Below the pieces are notes generated by a model. The model saw nothing but the letters and a program-made list of their open reading frames with translations. It was not told the DNA's origin and did no database searches. A program made the translations under genes and the position numbers. Positions 10,843 through 23,600 of a stretch of 64,000 nt of DNA are shown piece after piece. Origin of the DNA: Diphasiastrum complanatum (taxonomy: Eukaryota; Streptophyta; Lycopodiopsida; Lycopodiales; Lycopodiaceae). Location of the stretch: assembly GCA_029204225.1 (NCBI GenBank), contig CM055100.1, forward strand, positions 50,387,083 to 50,451,082, written 5' to 3'. Every line of letters begins with the position of its first letter. Positions within the stretch are counted from its first letter, which is position 1.

Positions 10843-12060
10843 TTGAAAATCCCAGTAAACGTAAAAGTCGAATTAATCATGGATGTTTTGGAATTATTCA
10901 AATTGTTGGTTATTGATCAAACAAAAAACGCTTGTAAAGTGAATGATCTTACTGAGTTGAAATTGGTTAGTTCTATAAGGTCACTATACCCTTCACTTTT
11001 AGTTGAAGATTTTGTGAATCTCTCAATTATGGAGTATTTATTGTTTCTATGGAGCAATAAAACCAAGAATAATGTAAATCTAGTTGGATCAGTTGCTATG
11101 CCGATCCATAGTCTTATTCCTATCTTTTCTTTTTCCCCTTTAAAGAAAATCCATAATTTCGATTGAAAAGTTTTCAGGAGACAATGTATAAGATATCAAA
11201 GATTCGAAAAAGTCAGTAATGAGTATCCAATACTATTACAAACCAGACTTTTTTTCTCAAAATCATAGAATATTTTATCCCGAGTAATAGAAATATTACA
11301 TCTCAATAATCAACTATTAAATAGAGATTAACATTTGGGTTCAGGAAATCTAAACTCCACCGAATTAATAATTCTAAGCTATATTCACAAATAATATATG
11401 GAAGTACAATTTCATATAAATATAACAGTCCTTCAGAACAAAGTTCTACACTGAAAGGAATTATATGAATTTTAATCCAATTGTCTCATAGTTAAGAAAT
11501 TTTTAAAAAGTAGAGGTTTAAAATAATAGAGAAATAGATCAAGAGTTTTCAGATTTTGTAATTAATGAGATACCATTTAGAGATCTATCTATATCTCATA
11601 ATTTCCCAAAACAATCTAAGCAAAAACCAATGAACTTTGTTAGTATTACCATTACAGCAATCACTAACCATCGGCCTGCAGATCATTCTTACCCAAGAAA
11701 TTACCTTTGTAATCATTGATGTCCCATACCACCAACTTTTCCTTCCAAGGATCCTCTACATTCAGATCTATTTTACCCAAAAAGTCAAAAAGACTATTTG
11801 GCTCCTATATCGAAATCTATGTTCAAACTCACAACCAGTTCTAGGAGATACTTCTAACCATTGAAATCCCTCATGCCCCTTAAAAGATACTCAAATAGAC
11901 AAGATGAAATGTATCATTCAAGTATAGTTGAAATGCCGCAAGTGTACTCGCTAACTCAAAAGGAACATGGATCTCAACAAAACCAAATACCATATTGTCC
12001 TAGATATTTCAAAATTGGTAGAAAGAACTCAATTCTTTTACAGGTTAAAATAGGGGTTGA
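10843..12060 (+). other. AT-rich block with broken, coding-like frames of unknown origin
   Basis: A frame of 107 codons at 10843-11166 is followed by shifted frames at 11637-11864 and 11861-12088, the last two overlapping by a few bases. The predicted text changes frame rather than ending, which fits an old coding region with indels. Composition is more AT-rich than its neighbours. I considered organellar DNA but could not match a gene, so the origin stays open. Confidence 0.3.
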
Positions 12061-13316
12061 AAAAGGGCCTCACCCAAAATTTGGATAATAAATGCCAAAA
12101 CACCTTGGAGGCTATAAAAATTGGGAGGTACACCCACTAGCCATTGACATTTTGGGCTTCTAGGGTGTACAAAAGGGAAAACTTGAATGGCCTCCATAGC
12201 CTTTGACAAAAATGGCATCTTGGCTAGTTTTGGAAGAGAGCCTTGAATGCACCGCTCCCCCACTCTCTTATGGAGGCCACTAGGTGTACTATCAATTGGG
12301 TTGAGGACAAATGGCAAAGAGGGCTTGAAGGACATGAAGAATGGCAAGATGGCATTGTGAAGGGGATGCATTGGATTTTCCTATAAGGAGGAGCCAACTC
12401 CTTGTATTTCAAATGTCAGTGCTTTTGTGAGTTAGTATTTTTGTGTGTTAGTATTATTAAGAGTTAGTACTTTGTGACTTTTAGGAGTGAGTATGTTTGA
12501 GAGTTGAGAGTTGTAGTTGTGTTGTGGTTTGGGAGTGATGTTAGTTACTATGCTTGCTTGCTCGAGGAGTTGAGAGATTGGGGTTGTTTGTGTTGATTGC
12601 TTGGACCTCATTACTAGTGTGAGTTCATCGTTGAGTGTTTCAAGTTACTTGGAGAGGATGGTTACTTGTTTTCGTTGAGAGGATTGATGGGTGAGAGTGA
12701 TTTCATGGTGAGGGTTTGGCATACATGTGGATGTAAGGTGTTAGGATAGTGTTGATTGAGTTGCTAAGCCATGGGGGTTGTGTTGAAAATGCATGTTTGA
12801 GGTTTTGTGTTTTATCTCCAATGGTGAGTTAAGATCATAGTTGGATGCATGTCATCTTTTTCATGGAGAGAGGTGTTTCCTTTTGATTGTGGTTGTTGAT
12901 GAATAGGTGGGTGAAGTATGATTGTGATAGGGTTAGCATTCAATGTTTAGTGGTTTAGTGAATGTTGAAATATTGTCTCAGTTTATGATTATTAGAGGTT
13001 AAGCTTGCATGTGTTGGTAGAGATGGAGTGTCATTTGTATTGTTCGGCCATAAGTGAGAGTTGGTTGGTTGTAGTCCATTGTAATTTGCAGTGAGAGGAT
13101 TACATTGGTTGGAAAGCATGAATTGCTTGTGTAATAGAGACTCTGTGTGATAGGGTTGCTTTCTACGCTTGGCTTGTTTCTCGCTATTGTTTGGGTGTGT
13201 TATGCAAGAGAGTGGGATGAGTGTGTTGTTTACATGTGTTGGATGAGAGGGTCGTTTTGCTTGAGAGTTATGGTTAGAGAATTTGGTGAATAGGAGTATG
13301 AGCTACAGATGTGCCT
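12061..13316. other. Non-coding stretch, possible LTR or leader
   Basis: No gene is supported. A TATAAGG box lies near 12381, and downstream text from 12410 is GT/TG-rich with many tgagttag- and gagagttg-like words. This resembles a retroelement leader more than a coding region. Confidence 0.3.
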
Positions 13317-14316
13317 TCATATGTGCATCATCTTCTTTTTCATGGAGAGAGTCATTATCTTCCTTAGGTTCTCTGCTGGTAGACAAATAAGAAGAACACC
13401 CTCATTGACGAGATTGCATGCTCTTGTCCACCACTGATAGAGCGGAGCAGGTTGTGGCCAATTCGCATTGTTTAAAGACTTACTGCGACCTTCAAAACGC
13501 TGCCCACATCGAAAAATCAGATTACCAGGGCTGTTTGCGGACATCTACACACGGAGTTTTTGCAGTATCAGATCTGCTACAGCCCGCGCAACCATGCCAT
13601 CGTTGTCCACTGTAAAAAATCAGAGATTTGCGGCCTCTGACCGCTGCCCACAGCCTGCCTACGCTTGCTCCAGGCCTGTATTGTCTGTCTGTGGCCTACT
13701 AAGCCTTCGTTGGACCTGCTTTTGACCTGTATTGCCTGTCCACAGTTTGCCTGAGGTCTGTGTGACCTATCTGCGACCAGCCCATCTATGAAAAACACCT
13801 GTACTGCCTATCTGCGGCCAGCCCATCTCTGAAAAAATACTTGTACTGCCTGTCTGCGGCCATAGCCCATCTCTGAAAAAATGAAAAATCAGACCCGTAG
13901 GTCTGCTACGGCCTACCAGACCCTTGTTGGACCTATTTGGACCTGTAAAGCACTGTTGGAGCTCCGTCCTCAGCATGTAACATTCTGATTTTTCCAGAAG
14001 AGCATCGTTGGAGACATACCTAGAAGAAAAAACAGTCTGCGGCCAATTTGCAGTCTGACGGCCATTTTCCAGCTCCACCTGCGGCCAAAAATCAGACATT
14101 TGACCTGCTTGAGCTGTGGGCGATCTGTTGCAGCTTTCAATCTCTACCTGCGAGTTGTTTCTGGTCTACCTGCAGCCATCTACAGCAAAAATCAGAGTTT
14201 GGTGGCGATTGAGACCTGTCTTTTGCCTGTGCAAAGAAAACTGTAAAGGTATAAAAGCGAAAATCGAAGAAACATTCATGACTAGTTGGGTTGCACCTGA
14301 TGGCACATTGAGGTAG
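13317..14316. repeat. GC-richer block with imperfect tandem units
   Basis: Between 13772 and 13890, three units of about 40-47 bp repeat the text cagcccatct.tgaaaaa followed by tgtactgcctgtctgcgg. Variants of TCTGCGGCC and CTGCGACC recur through 13480-14170. Short frames are open on both strands (for example 13767-14099 minus), but they vary with the repeats and show no protein signature. It could be the terminal region of a DNA transposon or a decayed satellite. Confidence 0.45.
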
Positions 14317-15312
14317 GACTCACACTTTTTATAATCAGTTTATTTTCATGACGTCGTTTTTTTTTACATGTTGTCTTCTTTCAATTGGAATAGTATGTAG
14401 TATATAGCCATAAACAGTTTTGGTTTGAAGAAGGATTTTGTAAGTATTTTCATTGATATTGAGTTTTAAGCATTGATCGTACTTTCTTAAAATGATAAAA
14501 CTATCAATGTTGGGGGTGTATTATGTTTAAGTTAATCGTTACTAAGGTACTTGAATTGTACATTTGTATTTCCTTAATAGAAAAATTAGCTTTGATATCA
14601 ATATTAAAGCGTTTGACACTATCACGAGTATGGGAATTGGGTTGAGGTTATAGCTAGACTGTGGGTATATACTAGTGAATTACCTATTTGTTGTTTTTCC
14701 GATGTATGAAACTGGGAACAAATTTGGGCGTTGTGTTGTTAACATTTCATTGGAGTACATGCGTTAGGGAAGAGTAAGAAAAAGGGTTTTTCAAAATTTG
14801 ATGTTTTACTAAGTCGTCTAGCATATTTTTCGGTCAGTTAAAACAACTATACGAAATCGTCAAATTGTGAAGCGTTTTCCAGGTTTTGTCAATTATGATA
14901 TGTATCAACTAGACCTGACCTCTGTGAAACACCAGAGTGGGCCATCCACCATCCGTGGTTTAAAAACACCACCTTGGTTAAAGTGGCACTGGTCACACCC
15001 GCCGTCGGTACTGTCTAGCGAGATACCTAGACCCGACGATCGGCGAAAATACCACCGCTTATCAAACAAAGCAGTGCGTATAATTTGCACCCCACGAGCA
15101 CATCATAGGCAATAAATCGGTTTCAAGCCCATGTAAGATTTTTACTAACTATAAGTCGAATTCAAAGAGGAAGGAGGCATTAGCAAGATCCTAATGCGAA
15201 TTAGTGATCAGAAGTTTTACAGAACCGTAGCTCTAGAAAGCTAGTGAATCATTGCACCAAAATTGACAGCACCCCCTCCTTGCAACCGTATCTCTGAGAG
15301 CCTGGAAAACCC
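14317..15312. other. Unassigned stretch before the truncated copia
   Basis: No gene is recognised. 14317-14870 is AT-rich and non-coding. 14870-15120 has opposed short frames (82 and 61 codons) with no known motif. Confidence 0.35.
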
Positions 15313-17171
15313 TCATCGGTTGGGGAGCACGGGGCAATAGAGAAGGCCATCAGGGTTGAAAGTGGCAAATCCTCTATTGCAAACGTAGGGCCAAACCGCC
15401 TTTTCATGAAATTTATTGGAAGTGTACTCACCACCTCCATCACTTCTAAGAATCTTGATTTTGTATAAAAATTGCTTTTCAGCTAGAGCTTTGAACTTTA
15501 GGAAATAGTCAAACACCATAGACTTTGAAGCTAGAAAATATAACCAAGTAAATCTTGTGAAATCATCAATGAAAGTTACAAAGCAAGTAGCACCACCCTT
15601 GCTCTTTGAAGATGAGAAGTGCACATCCGAGTGTATGAGCTCCAATGGATGTGTAGTCTTAATAGGTGACTTTGAAAAAGGCTTCTTATGAGATTTAGAT
15701 ATGGCACAAGCCTCACATGGCTTGAAATTCTTGGAGATAAAATTAGGCAAGCCAATAGCTTTGGCTTTCTTGACCATGGACACCATAGAACTATAGTTAG
15801 GATGCCCCAACCTTCTATGCCATAGTTCCTCCAAAGAAATATGAGAAGCAAAAGCACCATCACAAGAGTTAGCATGTTCTTTGGGATCAAGCTTGTAGAT
15901 TCCACCATATCTAGACCCAAATGCAAGGATCTCATCATGCTTCTTGATTGTACATATATCAACATTGAAATTCACATCTAGTCCACTATCAAGCAATTGC
16001 CCAACACTAATAAGATTTTTTGTTAACTTAGGAACAAAAAGTACTTTAGACAGAGAAAGAACTTTTGATGATGAAAGCTTGAAGGGAATGGTCCCTATGC
16101 CTTCAATAGCACACTCATGATCATTTGTCGTGTAGATGGACTTCTTGGCTCCTTCATAAGGTGTCATGGATGAGAAAGAATGCTTGGAGCTACACATATG
16201 TGAGGAAGCTCCACTGTCGATGTACCACGAACCATCCTTCTTGAAAGGTGATGAAGAAAAACTCGAGACCATAAGAGATCCCTCTTCAACACTTGCATGA
16301 GCATCTTCCTTCTCTTCATTGGAAATGTTGGCTTGCTTGAATTGACTATTCTTCTTGAAGCAATTGGTGGCATAATGCCCCTTCTTGCCACAAAAGAAAC
16401 ACTTGATGTTCTTCTTCTTTTTCTTGGATGTAAAAGCTTGAGAGGACTCATCCTCTTCTCCTTTCTCCTTGGAAATAAGATTGCTCTTGCTTGAAGAGGG
16501 TTGGTGTTGATTCTTACTTCTTGACTTGTGCTTGTCTTTGGTAAAGAGGGCTTTACCATCAATGTTGAGAGACAGTCTTTCCATTTTCAAGAGTTTATAC
16601 TCTTGTCTTGATTCTTTAGAAATGAGCACACTTTGGAGTGCTTCCAAACTTGGTAGCTCCTCCTTAATGGCATAACTCTGAACAAGGTTGTCATATTCCT
16701 CCTTTAACCCATTAAGTATGACTTGAACAAGTTCATTTTGGTTGATGGAGTCTCCTATGCATGACAATTCTCTATGGAGGTCTTTAACTCTCATTACATA
16801 AGCTAAAGCACTTTCATCACTTCTCTGTACACTTTGAAAAATTTGGTTTCTTAGTGTTAGAAGTCTAGAAGTATTCTTTGCCTCATAGATGGACTTGAGA
16901 GTATCCCAAGCATCTTTGGCATAAGGACAAATACCAATTTCTCTTAAGATGTCATTTGAGACATTCATTTTAATATAATGTAGAGCCATCCTAGCTCTCT
17001 TTTGTACTTTGGAATTTCTTGAGGAATTTGTGGTTCTTCTTCAATACCAAGTACAATATCCATCACATCTTGTAGAATTAAGACAGATTCCATCCTAACC
17101 TTCCAAATTGAGTAATTGGAGGTTGACAATCTTTCTCTTGCTTCTAATAGAAAGGCACCCATTGAAGCCAT
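15313..17171 (-). pseudogene. Copia gag-protease-integrase, frameshifted and truncated
   Basis: Translation starts at MASMGAFLLEARER (17171). A frameshift near 16970-16990 joins it to a long frame down to 15313. Domains in order: gag (YSIWKVRMES, AKDAWDTLKSIYEAKNTSRLL), a CCHC knuckle (CFFCGKKGHYATNC, near 16350-16390), protease (WYIDSGASSHM), GAG-pre-integrase (LEELWHRRLGHPNYSSM), and the integrase core with its first Asp (LIHSDVH, FIDDFTRFTW) and second Asp (ILRSDGGGEYTS). It then runs abruptly into unrelated text at about 15390. The catalytic Glu, the RT and the RNase H are absent, so the copy is dead. It is the best-preserved gag of this family here. Confidence 0.9.
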
Positions 17172-17915
17172 AAAGAATGTTGGAAATAAAAAAAGATGGA
17201 TGAAAAAATTGCTTATCTTCTCACTATAGGAACCAATCAAGGGCCAAAAAACCAAATCCTATATAAGACTAAGCAAAAAACTGTGAGGTAGATCTCACTA
17301 GTTTTGACAATCTCTCTAAAACAAGATTTGAATCATCAAAGAAGATGAAGTATGGCAAAATTTACGGTTCTCTGAATTTCACACGTGTGAAATACTCCAA
17401 AAATGTCAAATTGACTCCAATACAATCTACTTGTATGAAACAATTTGCCTAGATCCTCTATTTTTTGTCTAAATCACATATAGATGAGATTGGTCAACTT
17501 CTGGGTGATTTTTGTGATCATTCAAGCAATAAACGACATGTACTCAAGATTTGCCATAGGTCTAGGCGCCCTACCTACACCTATTCAAAAGCTTATAACT
17601 TTTGATTGGCTTATCCAATTGTCATGATTCGAATTGCATCAGATTCTACACATTTCTAGCTTTCTAGTGGGCCAAATTGCATGAAATTTGGATCTAAGGT
17701 GAGAGAGAACCACCAAACTGAAAATGGGCGGATTTTAAACGTGCCTGTACCTGAAAATCCGTACAGTACCCGATCTGAACCATTCAAAGTGGTTTGAAGC
17801 TCTAAATCACCAAAAAACTGCAAACTAGCTAGGAAGTAGAATCTAGACAATTTCTAGTTCGATATCTGATCAAATTTGCAAACTTTTTGATTAGATTTGC
17901 TTGTAAATCTTAGGT
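17172..17915 (-). other. Copia untranslated leader
   Basis: This lies between the primer site and the gag start. It contains the perfect palindrome TTTCACACGTGTGAAA at 17377-17392. No coding is seen. Confidence 0.5.
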
Positions 17916-17929
17916 GGGCTTTGATACCA
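17916..17929 (-). promoter_or_regulatory. Primer-binding site of the second copia element
   Basis: The minus strand reads TGGTATCAAAGCCC directly after the LTR end, a one-base variant of the initiator tRNA-Met site. Confidence 0.75.
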
Positions 17930-18445
17930 TGTTGAATTCACACGTGTAGGATGCCCTACACATGTACTTTTGATTTCCTAAGTCCAATAAAACCATAAAG
18001 ACCAAACTAGCATTGATTGACAATAGGAAAGCTGATCATATAAGAAATATTATTGTGTTACAAGCAAGATCTATCAACAAAATATGAAACTAAGTACAAT
18101 AAATGCCTCAACTCGGCTAGAGAGAGAATATGAATGTACAAACTCGAGTAGAGAGAGAGGGCACAAAGAGCTTAGTCTTCAATTTTGCATTACACACAAA
18201 AATCATCATCTTCTCAATGAGAGTACATCACATATATATAGATCCATGGACTCTCCTCCTATTTTGAGTTGAATTGGAGTTATGAATCCACCTCTCAAGC
18301 TATCTAGACTTATTCAAGCCACCTCAATATGTCTAATTGTGCCACCTAGTACTTTCATGCATTAAATGTGGCATGCAAAGTACAAATGGCAATACCTATG
18401 GTAGCTCGAGTTTCTACTTTTACCTACCTTGAATATTTTATTCTA
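17930..18445 (-). repeat. 5' LTR of the second copia element (right end approximate)
   Basis: On the minus strand the LTR ends ...CACGTGTGAATTCAACA next to the primer site. It shares an agagagagaatat block and gctcgagttt text with the LTR at 3335-4228. A catatatatagatcc promoter-like box lies at 18230-18246. The outer end is lost at the junction with gypsy sequence near 18445-18480. Confidence 0.65.
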
Positions 18446-18479
18446 AGATGAGTCTTTACTAAGCCAAAAGAGTTCAATT

Positions 18480-19779
18480 CATCTTTTGGCATTTTTAGGA
18501 CCCCTACTTACAACATTAGATAGATTTTTCCAATATTTCAACAAGAGTACTGCAATCACCTTGATGATGAATAAACTAGAACCTTCTGAGCCCTTATTGA
18601 AGTGGATAATCTCCCTTCAGGAGTTTGACTACACCTTCCAAAGCAAGCTGCCTAAACTGCAGGGGTTAAACGATTGTATTTGCAAGCCGGGAGGGGTTAC
18701 TGAAACAGACGATGAGTGGGAGACTGATCACTTAAGAGAACTTTTGAAAGTAGACAATGACACAATCCCTGAGTGGTATACGACTTTAGCAACCTACCTA
18801 TCCACTCTAGAGACACCCAGTGGTAAGACAGCTCCATAAAAACGAAAGCTACGTCTACAAGCCCTAAAGTTCGATTTATTAGGGGGCACACTGTATAGAC
18901 GAGGTGTAGAAGGGTTGTATCAAAGATGCGTCACTTCTGAAGAAGCCAGATTTATACTAGAGGAGTGTCACGATTCTGCCTGTGGGGGCCACTTTGTCGG
19001 CCAACTCATAGGGCAGAAAATTCTGAGGGCGGGTTACTGGTGGCCGACACTATTCCAAGATGCTTATTTACATGCCCGGAACTGCGACACCTGTCAACGA
19101 GTTGATAAGACGAATAACAGGGTGCGATCGGTAGTTCCAATACAGGCTTGTCTCCCCTTTGAAAAATGGGACATCGACTTCGTTGGCCCAATACACCCAA
19201 CTTCATCTAGCCGAAAACATTATATCGTAGTGGCCACTGACTTTTTTACAAAGTGGGCTTAGGCACGGGCTGTGGCCAAAGACAATGCAAAAGAAACTGT
19301 CTGGTTCTTGCTAGAACAGGTGATAGGCCGATTCAGTACACCCAGAGAACTCATCTCTGACAGGGTACCCATTTCCTAAACAAAACTATCAAAGCCTCGA
19401 CCGATCAGTTGATGATCAAGCACCGAAAAAGCACACCCTACCACCCGCAAGCCAACGGTCAGGCTAAGAGCACGAACAAACAACTAGTAAGTATCCTAAG
19501 AAAAGCTGTATCAGACCGACATAGGGATTGGGTCAAAAAACTGTACTCGACATTGTGGGCATATAATGCCACCTATAAGACCAGTACCAACCACACGTCC
19601 TTTTTTCTAGTGTATGGCCAAGAATGTGTACTGCCAATAGAAATAGAGCTCTCATCCTTGCGGTTTGCCATGAAGCACGACCTAGGAGAGAAAGAATCAA
19701 TACAACACCAACTAGACACTTTACAAGACCTGGACGAGCATCGGATAGCTGCTTTAAATCACCAGGAAACCCACAAAAG
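18480..19779 (+). pseudogene. Ty3/gypsy RNase H-integrase remnant
   Basis: The C-terminal part of RNase H (LLKWIISLQEFDYTF) is followed by the integrase zinc finger (HDSACGGHFVG...GYWWPTLFQDAY..ARNCDTCQRV, 18965-19110) and the core (WDIDFVGPIHP, VVATDFFTKW). A stop follows at 19260. After a shift comes STPYHPQANGQAKSTNKQLVSILRK (19430-19505), which carries the region of the catalytic Glu but with Lys in its place (QAKSTNK instead of QAExxN). It ends where the copia LTR begins at 19780. The zinc-finger style resembles the Tat/Athila side of plant gypsy elements. Confidence 0.85.
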
Positions 19780-20596
19780 TGTTAGAAATAGTGAACTCTT
19801 GCAACTTTGTCGCAGGACAAACAAGACACGAAGGTCGAACAATTCGCGACGGTCAACATGACTTTGACTCGAAGCACGAACGAGAACAATTTGCGACAGT
19901 CAACGTGTCTTTGACTCGAAGCACGAACGATTTGCGAATCAATCGCAAATCGCAAACACTCCTCCAGGACCGCAAAGCCGAAAAAGGGACGCGAAACGAA
20001 AACTACGAAAAGAATGAAAGCAAACGGGAGATTACGAAACAAACGAAGAAAAATCTTTCGCACTGCCAGCTGGCAGCTCAACGAGCTTCACGCCCAACTG
20101 AAACGAGTAGCAACGACACAGACTAACTAACTAGTTGATTAGCGTTAACTAGTGATGTGATTCTATATTTAGCTATCTTGTAAACTCCACATAGTAGAGG
20201 TATAAACGATCCTCTCTGGATCATAAAGTAAAAAGTGAATACAGAGATCTGTAAGAGACAGAGAGAGACGCGAATAGAGTAAAAAAGTAAAGACACCATA
20301 GCTATGTATGAAAGTCGACCAACGAGCAGAACACAGCGAAAGAGTAGAATGTCATTCAGCCAACGAGCGTGACACTGACGAATTTACTCTAAACTAAATC
20401 TGATAATTCAGTTACTCTAATTTTTTCGTGCATCTTGTCTTGTGTTGTGTATCATGATTGCTAGAATAGAATATGTTCTGTGATGCGTAGTCGAGTGTCT
20501 GGGATCCTGTAAGGGCTTCCGTACAAAAGAAAATTAAAAGCAGAAAAATGTTCGCGATCAAGAAGACAAAGTGCGGACGAACACAAATCAGTCCCA
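19780..20596 (+). repeat. 5' LTR of the full-length copia
   Basis: It starts TGTTAGAAATAGTGAAC and ends near CAGTCCCA. The partner LTR is at 24707-25511. A GGTATAAACG promoter box lies at about 20199-20208. Open frames in the LTR (19779-20126 plus, 19782-20081 minus) recur in the other LTR and show no protein family, so I do not call them genes. The exact right end is uncertain because about 19 bases lie between it and the primer site. Confidence 0.8.
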
Positions 20597-20615
20597 CGCA
20601 CGCGCTCCCGGGACA

Positions 20616-20628
20616 TGGTATCAGAGCC
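20616..20628 (+). promoter_or_regulatory. Primer-binding site of the full-length copia
   Basis: TGGTATCAGAGCC is the canonical tRNA-Met primer site, 19 bases after the last position shared by both LTRs. Confidence 0.8.
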
Positions 20629-20682
20629 GATAAGTAGTCACTACTATTATCCCAGCAGTGATTCTTCCAGACAACACAATAT

Positions 20683-23600
20683 GGCTACGACAATCCAGAC
20701 CAGAGTAGCAATCAGTCTCGATGGTGCAAATTACAGAATCTGGAAATCCAAAATCAAAACACTCTTAAAGGACGAAGGCATCTGGTCGGTGACCGAGCTC
20801 TCAGAGGTGCAGCCTCCAGAGGGAGACCCAAGGAGAGCTGAATGGATCAGAAAGGATGAGCGTGCAATGGCGATCATCGTTTTGTTCATAAATCAAGATC
20901 TACTCATGCAGATTGAAGACTGCGAAAGCAGCCATGCAGCATGAGAAAGATTAAAGTAGAAGTATGAAGTGAGGACTGCAGCTTCAGTCATGCACCTTTA
21001 CAATCAGCTGCAATCAATACGGTGGGATGGCAACCAGTTGGATCAGCACGTTGAGAAGATCATAATGATCTTCACTCAACTCGTTGCATCAGGATAGGAG
21101 CACCAAGTCCCAGCACCACAACAACTGATGTACTTCATGAAATCTCTACCGACGTCCTATCAGTCGCTGAGAATGCTCATGCGGAGTCTTCCAGATATGA
21201 CATTCGACAAAGTAGTCAGTCTTGTCGCTGATGAGAGACTGATGAGAGACGAAGGAGAGGGAAGCAATGATCAAGAGAAGGCTCTCTTCACGAAAGGCAA
21301 GAAGAAGAACAAAAACAAGCCAAGATTCGAGAAGACGAAGTCCTCGAATCAACAATCTTCTTCCTGCGATCACTGTCACAAACCAGGCCATACAGCCAAC
21401 AAATGCTGGTTCAATCCGGCAATACCTTGCATGCATTGCAAGAAGAAAGGGCATTCTGCATACGACTGCAGATTCAACCCAAAAAGGAAAAACAAAGCTG
21501 AAAAAGCAAACGTTGCAGAATCATCTAAAGATGCAGAAAGAGGTGACGAAGCTTTCACGATACTCGACGAAGCTTCAACAAGCTACTCCAAACATGACTA
21601 CGATGTGGTCATCGATTCAGGTACAACATCTCACATAACCTGCAACAAGAAGATCTTGATCAACTTTCGCGAACTCGAAAATGACAGAGCAGTGATTCTA
21701 GGCGATGGAAGCAGACACAATGTCAAAGGCATCGGCTCTCTACAACTACGAACAATGTCAGGCCAAGTAGGGCTGCCAGGAGCACTCTATGTGCCCTCAC
21801 TCAAAAAGGATCTACTATCTGTCTCCAAGATGGCAGATCTAGACATTCGAGTTCTGTTCGACGGCAACACTTGCCGTATGATCAAGAAGACGACAAACAA
21901 GTTGCTGACGGTCGGATGCAGAGAAGGAAACCTCTACCAAGCCAAAACAATCAACAACTCTAATAGCATATTAAATGCTTCAGAAAACGAAGATCAACTC
22001 TGGCATAAGAGAATGTATCATCTGAATATGCAGAGCCTGTACGACATGAGCACAAAGGACATTGTCACATGTCTCAAAATATCAAGGCCCGGGACTGAGT
22101 TCTGCAAAGCTTGTCAGAAAGGCAAGCAACATCGGAGTCCATTTACACACGAAGGAAGAAGAGCCAAGGAAGTTCTTGAGCTTGTCCACTCTGATGTGTG
22201 TGGACCGATGAAAACAGATTCGATCTCAGGTTCGAAATATTTTCTAACGTTCATAGATGATTACAGTCGAATGACCACGATCTACTACTTGAAGAAGAAA
22301 TCCGAAGTATTTGATTCTTTCAAGAAGTTCGTGGCATTCGCAGAGCGACACACCTAAAAAAAGATACAGATCCTTAGATCTGACAATGAAGGTGAATACA
22401 AAAGCACAGAATTCTCAAGATTCTGTGAAGAATAGGGGATTGAACACCAGTTCACTCCTGCATACACACCAGAATACAACGGTGTGGCAAAAAGAAAAAA
22501 CAGAACGCTAGTCGAAGGAGCCAGATGCGTGATGGCATAGGCTCAATTGCCAAACCAATTATGGGCTGAAGCAATAGCTGCAGCAGTACATCTGCAGAAC
22601 AGATCAAGAACAACAGCGCTGGAGAACAAAACACTGTACGAGATGTAGACAGACAGAAAGCCTGATTTGTCATACGCACGAGTGTTTGGATGTGCAGCAT
22701 ACAAGCACATTCCAAAGGAAAAGAGAAGCAAGCTCGACAACAAATCTGAACAAACAATCATTGTCGGCTACTCAAACAGAACACAAGTGTACAGACTCTA
22801 TGATCCAACCACAAAGAAGGTTGTTTCGAGTAGAGATGTGAAGTTCGACGAGTCCACATTCCCTGGACTGAAAGACGAAAGAGGCCATGAGATCTTCACA
22901 TTGTTGCCTATTCAAGAGAGAGATCGAGGACAGTCATCAAATAAAAATGCAGGACCCCAGACTCCAGAGCAGCATGAAGCAGAGGATCGACTCCACGAAC
23001 AAGAAATGTTCGAGCAGCGACGAAACAAACCTCGAAGGTCAGCAAGACAAAGAAGACCTCCAGACCACTATTCTAACAATCTTCAATGGAGCGAAGACAC
23101 GCAGTTCGAGTACTGCAGCTTCATAGAAGAGCCAGCTACATACCAAGAAGCTATCTAGAGTCCAGAGGGAGAATTCTGGAAATAGGCAATGTCAGAAGAG
23201 ATCGAGTCGATGAGGCGAAACGAGGCATGGACATTAGAGCCATTGCCAAAAACAGAAAAGTAGTCGACTGCAAGTGGGTGTACAAGAAAAAGCTGAAATC
23301 AGATGGCGCCATTGGCCGCTACAAAGCAAGGCTTGTCGTGAAGGGCTACATGTAGAGATATGGTGTCGAATATTTCAACACATATTCGCCCATGGTCAAG
23401 ATGACAAGCATAAGGCTGCTCCTTGCATATGCCACACAGTACAATCTGGAAATTCACCAGATTGACGTGAAAACAGCCTTTCTCCACGGAGATCTAGAGG
23501 AGAAAATTTTCATGAGGCAACCTGAAGGCTATGAAGACCCCGACAACAGACAATATGTCTGTCGATTGCAGAGATGCATCTACGGTCTAAAACAAGCATC

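Noticed and set aside
10843-12060. Plastid gene insertion
   Set aside because: I could not match the translated pieces to any plastid gene, so it is reported only as unidentified.
12045-12412. Overlapping minus-strand frames of 108 and 62 codons
   Set aside because: They overlap in different phases and show no motif; more likely chance frames in LTR-like DNA.
19779-20126. 115-codon frame, repeated at 24712-25053
   Set aside because: It lies within the copia LTR, has no domain, and extends the pol frame only by chance in the 3' LTR.
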